From: Pedobacter sp. SYP-B3415
GTDB lineage: Bacteria > Bacteroidota > Bacteroidia > Sphingobacteriales > Sphingobacteriaceae
Assembly: GCF_004138205.1 (NCBI RefSeq)
Contig: NZ_RXNQ01000013.1
Location: forward strand, 1 to 42,624
Length of the DNA stretch: 42,624 nt
Direction of reading: 5' to 3'
Of the stretch, positions 16,213 to 24,631 are shown piece after piece. The notes under the pieces were generated by a model. It was not told the origin of the DNA, ran no database searches, and saw nothing but the letters and a program-made list of their open reading frames with translations. The translations under genes and the position numbers were made by a program. How positions within the stretch are numbered: the first letter of the stretch is position 1; each line of letters starts with the position of its first letter.

Positions 16213-17688
16213 ATGACCATCCAGTCTTTGCCTTTCAGTAACCTGATATCCATCGACAGAACCTCCGCCACGCCGGTCTTCAGGCAATTGGCCGGTGCGA
16301 TAATCACACTCATCAGCAACGGGAAAATAAAACCGGGGCATCAGCTGCCTTCCACCAGGGAAATGGCTGGCCTGATCAAACTGAACCGGACGACGGTGGT
16401 GGCGGCCTACGACGAGTTAAGCGCGCAAGGCTGGCTCGAGGCTGACGGCAGAAAAGGAATGTTCGTTTCAAAGCGACTGCCGGTGGTCGAACCACAATCT
16501 TTTAAATCAGCAAAGCGATCAACCGCAGATGGTTCAAGTAAAAAAGATTTTTATCAGCAGATAAGTTTTGGGCGGCCTCTTCGCCGTGAGGTAAAGCCCT
16601 TTCATCTGGTGATCAACGACGGGTACCCGGATCACAGGATTGCACCTCTGAACTCCATATTTAACCGTTACAAAACCCTGTTCACAAAAAATCATTTGCA
16701 GGGCCCGCTGCTCACCGGGAACCCAGCAGGCAGCTTATCCCTGCGAACTGAACTTGCCGGCTTTTTATCCAAAACAAGAGGTTTAGATATTGACAGTGAG
16801 AACCTGCTGGTTACGGCTGGCGCACAGCTGGCGATTTATATGGCTGCTAGTATGGTGTTGAAAGCCGGTAGTACGGTCATTGTTGCAGATCCGAACTATA
16901 TATTGGCCAATAAGCTGTTTGAACAGTTGGGCGCAAAATTGCTGAAAGTAAAGGTTGATGAGCAGGGCATCGATGTCGATGCAATCGAAGAGATTTGCAG
17001 CAGATCCCGGCCCGACCTCTTATATATCATTCCGCACCACCATCATCCTACCACGGTAACCCTGAGCGCCGAAAGGAGGATGAAGTTATTAGACATTATC
17101 CGCAGATACCGGCTGCCGGTCATAGAAGATGATTATGACTATGATTTTCATTACCAGAACAGCCCGGTTTTGCCGCTTGCGAGCGCAGATCACGAGGGTT
17201 ATGTTCTTTATATTGGGTCCATATCCAAAACCCTGGCGCCCTCCATCCGCATGGGCTACCTGGCGGGCAGCGCGGACTTTGTTAGGCAGGCTTCGCGGCT
17301 TAAACAACTGATAGACATCAGGGGTGATGTTTTATATGAAGAATCTATAGCTCACCTGTTTAGCACCGGCGAAATGCAACGGCATTTACGGCGATCAGTA
17401 AAGTTATACCGGCAGCGACGCGACCGGTTTTGTGAACTTTTAAAGGCCTCGTTAGGAAGCCTGGCACAGTTTACTGTACCTCATGGAGGCATGGCTGTCT
17501 GGATTACTTTTCCTGACGATTATTCCATAAGCGAGCTGGCTGACCGGCTGTACGAGCAGGGCATTTATATGAATGACGGCAGTATCTTCCGGTATTCGGA
17601 TACAGTAAATGGTATTAGAGTTGGTTTCGCATCACTTAACGATGCGGAGATGGAAACATTTGCGCATGCGCTTGCGCAGGTGAGATAA
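16213..17688 (+). CDS. MocR/PdxR-family regulator (GntR HTH fused to aminotransferase domain)
   Basis: Residues about 10-85 form a GntR winged helix: 'TPVFRQLAGAIITLISNGKI', 'GHQLPSTREMAGLIKLNRTT' and 'AYDELSAQGWLEADGRKGMF'. After a linker comes a type I aminotransferase-like domain (about 130-490). It has 'PVIEDDYDYDFHY' and the PLP-binding Lys in 'YIGSISKTLAPSIRMGYLAG' (K339). MocR proteins use PLP or a PLP adduct as a ligand to switch genes for vitamin B6, GABA or amino-acid metabolism. They usually regulate a divergent neighbour, but no such gene is present upstream. The transcript ends in a strong hairpin that overlaps its own stop codon. Confidence 0.92.
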   Translation: MTIQSLPFSNLISIDRTSATPVFRQLAGAIITLISNGKIKPGHQLPSTREMAGLIKLNRTTVVAAYDELSAQGWLEADGRKGMFVSKRLPVVEPQSFKSAKRSTADGSSKKDFYQQISFGRPLRREVKPFHLVINDGYPDHRIAPLNSIFNRYKTLFTKNHLQGPLLTGNPAGSLSLRTELAGFLSKTRGLDIDSENLLVTAGAQLAIYMAASMVLKAGSTVIVADPNYILANKLFEQLGAKLLKVKVDEQGIDVDAIEEICSRSRPDLLYIIPHHHHPTTVTLSAERRMKLLDIIRRYRLPVIEDDYDYDFHYQNSPVLPLASADHEGYVLYIGSISKTLAPSIRMGYLAGSADFVRQASRLKQLIDIRGDVLYEESIAHLFSTGEMQRHLRRSVKLYRQRRDRFCELLKASLGSLAQFTVPHGGMAVWITFPDDYSISELADRLYEQGIYMNDGSIFRYSDTVNGIRVGFASLNDAEMETFAHALAQVR

Positions 17689-17722
17689 CCGGGGGCGTGT
17701 CCGCATTGGGACGCCCCCGGTT
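17687..17722. terminator. Bidirectional intrinsic terminator between MocR and the reductase gene
   Basis: AACCGGGGGCGT (17687-17698) and ACGCCCCCGGTT (17711-17722) form a perfect 12-bp stem with a 12-base loop. It begins inside the TAA stop codon of the MocR gene and lies 14 bases before the end of the convergent reductase gene. There is no long T-run on either side, but G+C-rich hairpins without U-tracts are common in this phylum. Confidence 0.75.
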
Positions 17723-17736
17723 CATGCAGAATAGGC

Positions 17737-18480
17737 TTAGTTAACCTTTAACCACTCATCGAAAGTGATACGGCCTGACCGGAATTCGCCCAGCGGCACC
17801 AACAGATCTTTCGGGATTTCAAAAAACATATACTGATTCTCATCATTCGACACAAGGACCTTGCTGTTGCCTGTATGGTCAAGATATTTTTGGACGAAAT
17901 CAGTCATGTGCGCCCTTTCCGGACCTGCAATCTCAACCGTTCCATTCCTGGGATTCTCTAACGCAATCTGTACGACAAAGTCGACCACATCTGCTGCTGC
18001 TATCGGCTGGTAGTCTACCGTAGAAATGTTCACCCCGGCCTCATTGCCCTGAACGTCAATCAGCGTGGTCATGTGTTCATGAAATTGCGTAGATCGAATA
18101 ACGGTATAAGGAATACCGGAATTTTTAATGTAATCTTCCTGATTTTTTTTTGCCTGAAGATAACCGATGTATGTAGCGCGGTCCGTACCAACGATCGACA
18201 AAATGACATGGTGTTTCACGCCTGCCGTTTTTTCTAAGGCAGCAAGGTTTTTCCCCGCGGTCCGAAAGAAATGCAGCGCTGTCTGCTCATCAGGTGATGC
18301 AGCGTTCGAGAGATCGATTACGACCTCAGTCGCTTCCAGCGCTTCTGCAAGACCTTCACCTGAGACGATATTTATCCCATTTGATGGTGATCCAACGACC
18401 ACTTCATGACCTGCTTCGGTCAGTTTTCTGCTAACGGCTTTACCGATCAGCCCCGTTCCCCCAAGTACTAAAATTTTCAT
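17737..18480 (-). CDS. NmrA-like SDR family NAD(P)-binding oxidoreductase
   Basis: A Rossmann motif opens the protein, 'MKILVLGGTGLIGKAVSRKL' (GGTGxIG at 7-13). 'EVVIDLSNAASPDE' and 'GVKHHVILSIVGTDRATYIG' follow. 'YLQAKKNQEDYIKNSGIPYT' and 'VIRSTQFHEHM' are typical of NmrA/atypical SDR proteins (YwnB- or azoreductase-like). The ATG at 18480 is preferred over an in-frame start at 18603, because the nucleotide-binding motif directly follows it and the extra 41 residues are not protein-like. The length is 247 residues. The substrate is unknown. It is convergent with the MocR gene and transcribed alone. Confidence 0.88.
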   Translation of the reverse strand: MKILVLGGTGLIGKAVSRKLTEAGHEVVVGSPSNGINIVSGEGLAEALEATEVVIDLSNAASPDEQTALHFFRTAGKNLAALEKTAGVKHHVILSIVGTDRATYIGYLQAKKNQEDYIKNSGIPYTVIRSTQFHEHMTTLIDVQGNEAGVNISTVDYQPIAAADVVDFVVQIALENPRNGTVEIAGPERAHMTDFVQKYLDHTGNSKVLVSNDENQYMFFEIPKDLLVPLGEFRSGRITFDEWLKVN

Positions 18481-18675
18481 ATGCAAGTGAGTTATTAAGT
18501 CAATTCGCGCATCGCATCTGGCCGAACCACAATGGTTTGAAGCCGCAATGCTTAGACAAAATAAGTGATTGATCGGATGAGATTGACCATCCAAACTTTG
18601 CAAATGAGACCATCCAATACCAGGATGAGCCCGGTTGCAGTCGCGGATGTTCCTATGTCTAATCCGGTATGAGGC

Positions 18676-19539
18676 TTACAGACCCAAAATATTACCGTAT
18701 GTAGCTGCGTTACAATCGTCAAGCCGCTGGAGCGCTTTGACATGGATTTTGCTCCAAACGGTTTCTTCCTGGTTCTTTTGTTCATCGAACATGTTTCCGC
18801 CTGAGGTCGTGCTTTTTTTCCTGGTGATGTAGTTGATGCTCGTATTGCTTGCTTCTCCCGAAGCCCGGTGAAATTCAGTGTGATCAAAGCCGATGAGCTC
18901 CATGGCGTTATGCTGATAGCGGAATTTATACGATGCGCTGTTTACATACCAGGATCCGCAACTAAGCCAGTAATTGAGTGCGATACAGAGCAGGCCCTTT
19001 TTTATAGAGAGATCGCCGTCCTGTAGCAAGGGGTCAGCAAGGCAGGGACTATCCTCATCATTCGCGGTCGGGATAAAACCCTGATCATTCTGCGAGATCA
19101 GCTGATATCCATTTTTATGTTTAAAAAATACCATCAGCGTCCGCGGATTCAGGTTAAGCGTATCGGCGCCTAAACCATCCTGACGTCTGAAATTATCCGG
19201 GTCGGTATCCTCAATGACAATTGCGTCGTCACTGATCCCGTCACCGTTCAAATCCCCGCTAGAACGGGCGATCACCTTCCAGCCCTTTGGAATGAAATCT
19301 TCAATCAACCGTTTAGTCTTAATTTGGACTGGTCGTGCTTCCGTATCAGGCGCAATGACAGCTGTCGCATTACCGTCATTGCCCTGGCCTGGCTTGCGGA
19401 CCGGCTTGGTAGCGTTATTACAACTGGCCAGCAACATGGACACCATGATGAACAGTAACAGTGAGCAACTAAGCGGTTGACCGGCATGCAGCAAACGTCT
19501 TTTCTTTCTGGTATTTGTTTCCTTTAAGATCTTCATCAT
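18676..19539 (-). CDS. Lipoprotein with a calcium-loop-like 'GDLNGDG' motif
   Basis: From the ATG at 19539 the protein starts MMKILKETNTRKKRRLLHAG, followed by a hydrophobic segment and the lipobox LLASC. It is therefore a membrane-anchored lipoprotein, and translation from the longer in-frame start at 19719 would place the signal 90 residues in, which is unlikely. A D-x-N-x-D-G motif, 'SSGDLNGDGISDDAIVIEDT', resembles the FG-GAP/EF-hand-like calcium loop. A later 'LNYWLSCGSWYVNSASYKFRY' is typical of Bacteroidota proteins that carry one such motif. No enzyme motif is visible. Function unknown; periplasmic or outer-membrane associated. Confidence 0.75.
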   Translation of the reverse strand: MMKILKETNTRKKRRLLHAGQPLSCSLLLFIMVSMLLASCNNATKPVRKPGQGNDGNATAVIAPDTEARPVQIKTKRLIEDFIPKGWKVIARSSGDLNGDGISDDAIVIEDTDPDNFRRQDGLGADTLNLNPRTLMVFFKHKNGYQLISQNDQGFIPTANDEDSPCLADPLLQDGDLSIKKGLLCIALNYWLSCGSWYVNSASYKFRYQHNAMELIGFDHTEFHRASGEASNTSINYITRKKSTTSGGNMFDEQKNQEETVWSKIHVKALQRLDDCNAATYGNILGL

Positions 19540-20962
19540 TTTACGGTACTTCTGTGTTTCAGGCGCGGCGTTTACACGATTCGAGACCTGGCAGTGCTTG
19601 TCTATTTCGACAAGAACGCATGCGCTCAATTTATTCACCTTGCACGAATGTACAAAACGGACCAGAGCTAACAAATGTTCATTGCGCCGCGGTCTTTTAT
19701 CCTTTTTCTTTAATCTCATTGAGGGGTTCTGCGCCCAGGCTTTAAACTTTCCACTTCCGACTCAACAATCGGTCTTTCATCCTGGTTCTTTTTCCCTTAA
19801 TCTCATTGGAAAACGGTCGCCGCTACCTCTTCGCAGGGGATCCCTCGCCGTTGCGATTCCGAAGAAAAGGTATTATGTAAACGTGCTTCGGTATGACGAT
19901 GATGGGAAACGGCAGTGCCGCTTACGCGGTTTAGAAGTTAGGCGCCCAGACTTACAACTTGATACCTACAACTTAAAACTTTAGTGATTCATGGTTCGTG
20001 CTCAGTCTTTTCCCCTTTTTTTTAATCCCATCGAGGGGTTTGTCAGTGCCTGACTCATGGTTCATTGTTGTCTGGGGAAAGTTTTGCGATAGTCTTAGCC
20101 CTTCGGTTTTCAATAAATCTGAAACTGTGGTATCGGACCGCTCACCGCCGCGTGGGCTCCTTCTTTTTCTTGGAAAAGAAGCACCTGAGGCATAGCCGAA
20201 AGCGTTCGTACCATTGAAAACAACATACAAGAGACGAACAAACCGCTCCGGCTGTGTATCTCTTCTTGCATAAAAGCATCAAAAGTCCTCCGGCGGCGGG
20301 AAAAGGCCCGGATTATCCCTGCGCCATTCCGTTCCGGGCTGGTTCCCCTCCTTGGTTCTTCCCAACCTCCTTAAACAGTGCAAGACTTTTAATACTTTTC
20401 TGCGGCGAGAAGATACAAGGCCGGTTCGCATCTATCAATAGCAGTAGTCAGGCAAAACCGTTATCAAAAGCACCGCCTGTACGTAAAACCCATAGACATA
20501 AAATTCAGGGGGCTTGATTCAGAAGACTCAGGCAAATATTGTTTTGAGACTGTTCAGAAGGATCTTATTTAATCCAGCAGATTTTTCCCGGACAACACTG
20601 ATTAATGACTCGTGGTTCACCTAGCGGTCATGGAGGGGTTAGCCGCCGTAGTCATTCGTCCTGGTTCTTTTTTCTTTAATCTCGTTGAGGGGATCCGCGC
20701 CCAGGCTTTAAACTTTTTACTTTCAACTAACTTTAATAGTATTTAGCCATTCGTAGTTCGTATTTAGACGTGCTGTAAAATCCCTGAAGCGCCCAAGGCT
20801 TTAAACTTTTTACTTTCAACTTTCAACTCACCTCGAAGTCTTTCATCTTGGTTCCTTTTTCTTTGATCAGTCACCAATCCCCGATTTGCATACAACTTTC
20901 AGGGTTTTGCAAACAGCCGTTCACCTCGGCTTGCCGACCTTTGAGTTATATTATTTAACACG
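19540..20962. repeat. Repeat-rich spacer, ~1.4 kb
   Basis: No gene is supported. The spacer is a mosaic of short modules. The phrase TCTTTAATCTCATTGAGGGG, then GCGCCCAGGCTTTAAAC, then a run of ACTTT/CAACTT, occurs in full or in part at 19691-19756, 19771-19808, 20001-20048, 20650-20727, and split at 20789-20832 plus 20838-20869. A REP-like module with CCGAAG...CTTCGG lies at 19815-19899. A perfect 8-bp hairpin, CTTCTTTT with AAAAGAAG, is at 20160-20181. A 151-bp element at 20342-20492 recurs inverted at 42301-42452. Inverted copies of the modules also lie at 32.0-32.5 kb. Confidence 0.75.
20342..20492 (+). repeat. Dispersed repeat copy 1 (~151 bp)
   Basis: Reads GTTCCCCTCCTTGG ... AAACAGTGCAAGACTTTTAA ... 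CTGCGGCGAGAAGATACAAG ... GTAAAACCCA. It matches the reverse complement of 42301-42452 nearly base for base, with about 20 differences by eye, mostly in the last third. No ORF spans it in both copies. Confidence 0.85.
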
Positions 20963-21967
20963 ATGAAGATGAAAACAATAAATTTAGGAAGCCAGGGTCT
21001 GACCGTACCGAAGATCGGCCTCGGCTGTATGGGCATGACAGGTTTTGAGGACGGGCATATGTATGGCGAGGCTGATGAGCAGGAAGCGATAGCTACCATT
21101 CACCGCTCGCTTGAGTTAGGCGGCAACTTTCTCGATACCGCTGATTTATATGGTCCGTTCAAAAATGAGCAGCTGATTGCAAAAGCCATAGCGGGGAACC
21201 GGGATAAATATATCCTCGCCACAAAATTCGGCTGGGAAATTAATGATGAAAACAAGGTGACCTGGGCTATCAATGGCAAAAAAGAATATGTCAGGAAATC
21301 GGTAGAGCGCTCTCTAAAAAACCTCAATACGGATTATATCGATTTGTATTACCTGCACCGGCTTGATAAAAACACACCCATCGAGGAAACCATCGAAGCG
21401 ATGAGCCGGCTGGTAGAGGAGGGGAAAGTAGGTTATCTCGGCCTTTCAGAGGTATCTTCAGAAACAATCAAGAGAGCGCATGCGGTTCACCCGATCACAG
21501 CGGTACAAAGCGAGTATTCCCTGTTTGAGCGCAGCGCGGAAACGCGTGGTGTTTTGGACACACTGCATGAGCTTGGGATCGGTTTTGTAGCCTATTCGCC
21601 GCTGGGACGCGGGTTCTTATCCGGCCAGATCCGAAGCATCGATGACCTGCCCGAAAACGATTTCCGCCGGGCGATACCACGTTTCCAGGAAGCGCATTTT
21701 TATAAGAATATTGAGCTGGTGAAAGCTATTGAGACCATGGCAGAAGAAAAAAACATTACGTCATCACAGTTGGCGCTGGCCTGGATCATTAGTAAAGGTA
21801 TCTTGCCGATTCCCGGCACCAAACGCAGAAAATATATAGAGCAGAACATAGCAGCCGCCTCAATCGGCTTAAGCGAAGCTGATTTGGTAAAACTGGAAAG
21901 CATTGTACCTTTGGGCACAGATACGGGTAATCCATACGATGAATTTAGTATGGGGCTTATTGATTAG
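20963..21967 (+). CDS. Aldo/keto reductase
   Basis: The 334-residue protein is a typical single-domain AKR of the YakC/AKR13-like group. The motif 'LGCMGMTGF' is near residue 20. The catalytic tetrad is visible as D58 in 'NFLDTADLYG', Y63, K88 in 'ILATKFGW' and H132 in 'LYYLHRLD'. 'GYLGLSEVSSETI', 'AVQSEYSLFER' and 'YSPLGRGFLSG' follow. The cofactor-phosphate loop 'PIPGTKRRKYIEQN' closes the barrel. It should be a cytosolic NADPH-dependent reductase of aldehydes or ketones. It is followed by an AraC regulator on the same strand after a repeat-filled spacer, a frequent partnership in Bacteroidota. Confidence 0.92.
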   Translation: MKMKTINLGSQGLTVPKIGLGCMGMTGFEDGHMYGEADEQEAIATIHRSLELGGNFLDTADLYGPFKNEQLIAKAIAGNRDKYILATKFGWEINDENKVTWAINGKKEYVRKSVERSLKNLNTDYIDLYYLHRLDKNTPIEETIEAMSRLVEEGKVGYLGLSEVSSETIKRAHAVHPITAVQSEYSLFERSAETRGVLDTLHELGIGFVAYSPLGRGFLSGQIRSIDDLPENDFRRAIPRFQEAHFYKNIELVKAIETMAEEKNITSSQLALAWIISKGILPIPGTKRRKYIEQNIAAASIGLSEADLVKLESIVPLGTDTGNPYDEFSMGLID

Positions 21968-22304
21968 TGGTATGTAGTATTTAGTAATTCGTATTTAGTA
22001 TTTGGACATAGTGCCGAACCTGTTTTCGTTAACACCGAATTTAGTAGTTAGTACATAGTATTTAGACGAGGCGGCTAGCCTGATTTAAGACACAGTATTT
22101 AGTCGTTCGTATGAAGTATCTAGACATGGCGGCGAAACAGGCAGCAAGATAATAGCGGCTGGTATCCTATATTTAGTATCCAAATGACCCGCAAAACTAT
22201 TAGTTTCCGTTATGAGGGGCTTATTCACCCATACTTAAAACTTACAACCTAAAACTTACAACCTAAAACTTACAACCTAAAACTTACAACTTACAACTCA
22301 CCAC
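21968..22304. repeat. Low-complexity spacer: AGTATTTAG motifs and a 14-bp tandem repeat
   Basis: The left part (21968-22195) contains at least six scattered copies or near copies of GTATTTAG/AGTATTTAG. The right part holds four tandem copies of a 14-bp unit, ACCTAAAACTTACA (22233-22246 with one mismatch, then 22247-22260, 22261-22274, 22275-22288), and a degenerate fifth ending right at the AraC start codon (22305). Confidence 0.85.
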
Positions 22305-23195
22305 ATGAACGCCATCAATTCCATTTCAGAGTTTCACCGGTTACTGTCATTGCCCGAGCCGCGTCATCCGCTGGTCAGCGTGATCAACCTTGCAGAAAGC
22401 ATTTTCCTGGAAGATGATATATGGAAGGGTTTCGTAAACAGGTTTTATTGCGTCGCCCTGAAAAGGGAAGCGAAAGGCAAGATACGTTACGGACAGCAAC
22501 ATTACGATTACGATAAAGGAGTGCTCAGCTTTACGGCGCCCAATCAGGTGCAATACCTGGACCTGAATAACATGGAATGCGGCTCAGGTTACCTGCTTAT
22601 CTTTCATCCGGATTTTCTGCTTGCACATCCGCTGGCGGCCACTATCAACAAATATAATTTTTTCTCTTATGCGGTAAATGAGGCGCTGCACCTGTCGGCC
22701 GAAGAAGAAGACGATCTGATTACCATTTTAAACAAGATCGACCGCGAATGCCTGCATATCGACCGGTATACGCAGGAGATTATCCTTTCACAGATTGAGC
22801 TGCTGCTTAACTATTCCAACCGGTTTTACGAGCGGCAGTTTATCACCCGTAAAAACCACAACAACCAATTGCTTACGAAATTTGAACGGTTGGTCGACCA
22901 GTATTTTGAAAACAATATAACAAGCCAGGCCTTAACCGTACAGCGCGCGGCAGAACTCATGAACCTGTCGCCAAATTACCTGAGCGATCTTCTGCGGATG
23001 CATACCGGGCAAAGTACGCAACAGCATATCCACCAGCGGTTGATTGAAAAGGCGAAGGAGAAACTCTCAACTACAAACCTGTCTGTAAGCGAAATTGCCT
23101 ATGCATTAGGTTTCGAACACGCGCAATCGTTCAGTACCTTATTTAAGAAAAAAACCAGCGTCTCGCCCCTCGAATTCAGGCAGGCCTTTAATTGA
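22305..23195 (+). CDS. AraC family transcriptional regulator
   Basis: Two AraC helix-turn-helix units occupy the last 90 residues: 'VQRAAELMNLSPNYLSDLLRMHTGQ' and 'LSVSEIAYALGFEHAQSFSTLFKKKTSVSPLEFRQAF'. The N-terminal 190 residues form the cupin-like sensing part ('YDKGVLSFTAPNQVQYLDLN', 'GSGYLLIFHPDFLLAHPLA'). This arrangement is common in Bacteroidota regulators placed beside oxidoreductase genes, so the aldo/keto reductase upstream is a likely target. The spacer in front of the start codon is a tandem repeat array, so expression might vary with copy number; this is an inference. Confidence 0.93.
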   Translation: MNAINSISEFHRLLSLPEPRHPLVSVINLAESIFLEDDIWKGFVNRFYCVALKREAKGKIRYGQQHYDYDKGVLSFTAPNQVQYLDLNNMECGSGYLLIFHPDFLLAHPLAATINKYNFFSYAVNEALHLSAEEEDDLITILNKIDRECLHIDRYTQEIILSQIELLLNYSNRFYERQFITRKNHNNQLLTKFERLVDQYFENNITSQALTVQRAAELMNLSPNYLSDLLRMHTGQSTQQHIHQRLIEKAKEKLSTTNLSVSEIAYALGFEHAQSFSTLFKKKTSVSPLEFRQAFN

Positions 23196-23402
23196 TCTAC
23201 AAAAAGCAAGAATACCTGAGACCGGGGGGAAAGCGCTCTTGCCGCTGAACGCGCAGCCGGAAAACGTCCCGAGGCTTCAGCTCTGCACGAAAAATAACAT
23301 TGTGAGGGGCGCCGAGGTCTTGATGCCTGGTTCGTTACGCCTTATTCTACAAAGTTTTCCCCTTTTGACTAACAACTCATACTTGGGGCGGCAGCGCAAC
23401 GT

Positions 23403-23714
23403 CTATGACAACCCCTCCAGTTGCCTGAATACGGAAACCAGCTGCTGACCCTTTGAAGTAAGCGTATACTCAATATGGAGCGGTTTTTCCCTGATCACTG
23501 TCTTTTGGATGAGCTCGTCATTTTCCATTTCGCGAAGGGCCGTGGATAGAGACTGTTTACTGGCGCCCTCTACCGACCGCAAAAAAGTACTGAAACGTAA
23601 TGGCCGCTCGGTTGCCAGCCGAAATATCTCTGCTTTCCATTTGCCTGATAACATCTTAAGCAAGGCCTGGGCGGGGCAAATCTCTGCATCTTCAGGTATT
23701 TCGTGAGTAGTCAT
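23403..23714 (-). CDS. HxlR family winged-helix regulator
   Basis: The 103-residue protein shows the HxlR/MarR-like pattern: 'CPAQALLKMLSGKWKAEIFR' with the conserved N-terminal Cys, then 'RPLRFSTFLRSVEGASKQSLSTALREMENDELIQK', and the wing 'PLHIEYTLTSKGQQLVSVFRQL'. HxlR proteins often sense electrophiles or redox changes through that Cys. It is oriented away from the small membrane protein gene at 23839, so the shared 124-base spacer probably holds both promoters. Confidence 0.9.
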   Translation of the reverse strand: MTTHEIPEDAEICPAQALLKMLSGKWKAEIFRLATERPLRFSTFLRSVEGASKQSLSTALREMENDELIQKTVIREKPLHIEYTLTSKGQQLVSVFRQLEGLS

Positions 23715-23838
23715 AAAATTCTGACTTATTGCTTTAGACAGGTTTGTTTGCCAATTTTGGCCGGGCGATTATATATCTTCAGGATACATATCTACGGCCT
23801 AAAATTAAACATACCGAATCGGTTTTGAAGAAAAAATC

Positions 23839-24105
23839 ATGACAGAGAAAAAAAAGAATGCGAAAAACGGCTTCGATCATTTAAATGTTGAGCAGTTAAC
23901 TAAGAGGCGCAATGTGCTTAAGGGTTTTCTGATCGGTTGTTGCGTGGTTTGGTTAGGTATCTTCGGACTGGCAATATATTTTTATGTCTATAAATCGACG
24001 GCTAAACTGTTTATCCCACTGGCCGTGCTGCCTGCTACTTTGCTGCCGATTTTTATCAGCCTGGCAACTATTGACAAGGAGATTAAATCCAGGCCTCAGC
24101 TTTAA
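23839..24105 (+). CDS. Small two-helix membrane protein
   Basis: The 88-residue protein has a charged N-terminal third, then two membrane segments ('GFLIGCCVVWLGIFGLAIYF' and 'LFIPLAVLPATLLPIFISLA') and a short basic tail. The layout resembles small Bacteroidota proteins labelled 'redox-active disulfide protein 2', but the two adjacent Cys residues here (GCCV) lie inside the first helix and no CxxC is present. I regard the function as unknown. The gene is divergent from the HxlR regulator. Confidence 0.65.
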   Translation: MTEKKKNAKNGFDHLNVEQLTKRRNVLKGFLIGCCVVWLGIFGLAIYFYVYKSTAKLFIPLAVLPATLLPIFISLATIDKEIKSRPQL

Positions 24106-24154
24106 TGGCTTGATCAGCTCATAAAACGATGTCCCGTCGGAGTCAAAAGCAGAA

Positions 24155-24631
24155 TCAGGCAATTTTGGCAGGCAGATCATATCTGAACAGGATCATATCT
24201 CTGAGCCTTATCCCGTTTTCTATGATTTCCTGTTCATAGTTATCTATGAAAAAATTTGGCCTCGCGCCATATCGAACAAAGCCGTTTCTCTCATAAAATC
24301 TGATCTGGCTGTATCCGCTATCGGCAGTTCCGACAATGAGGTATGTGTAGCGGCCGGTAGCCAGTTGTATTATGCGATCAACCATCCAGCTTCCAAGTCC
24401 CTGGTTTCGCCATTCTGAAGCAACGGCAATATTTTTAATCTCCAGGCAATCCCTGTCAACTTCGAACAGGCAGCATACCGCTACAGCTTTGTTATCATGC
24501 TTCAGCACGTAGACATCCGATGCAGAGAGATACCTGTTAATGGCATGCAAGGTTTCATCCGCGAGGAGCAGCAAATCATATGGATAGTCGGCATCAATGC
24601 GAACAAGCGCTTTTGTGCTCGGGTTAATCAT
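24155..24631 (-). CDS. GNAT family N-acetyltransferase (second gene of pair)
   Basis: The 158-residue protein has the GNAT core. The strand 'AVAVCCLFEVDRDCLEIKNIAV' is followed by the acetyl-CoA loop 'SEWRNQGLGSWMVDRIIQLA' (R/Q-x-x-G-x-G/A) and 'GYSQIRFYERNGFVRYGA'. The acceptor is unknown. The ATG at 24629-24631 overlaps the stop codon of the preceding GNAT gene (ATGA), which shows translational coupling. The two proteins are not close copies of each other. Confidence 0.9.
   Translation of the reverse strand: MINPSTKALVRIDADYPYDLLLLADETLHAINRYLSASDVYVLKHDNKAVAVCCLFEVDRDCLEIKNIAVASEWRNQGLGSWMVDRIIQLATGRYTYLIVGTADSGYSQIRFYERNGFVRYGARPNFFIDNYEQEIIENGIRLRDMILFRYDLPAKIA

Noticed and set aside
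18481..18603. N-terminal extension of the NmrA-like reductase
   Set aside because: The Rossmann motif starts at the second Met (18480) and the extension is not protein-like.
19540..19719. N-terminal extension of the lipoprotein
   Set aside because: It would bury the signal peptide and lipobox about 90 residues into the chain.
19598..19984. 128-residue ORF in the repeat-rich spacer
   Set aside because: It is made of translated repeat modules and has no coding character.
22233..22304. CRISPR array
   Set aside because: The 14-bp units are contiguous without unique spacers, shorter than any CRISPR repeat, and no cas genes are nearby.
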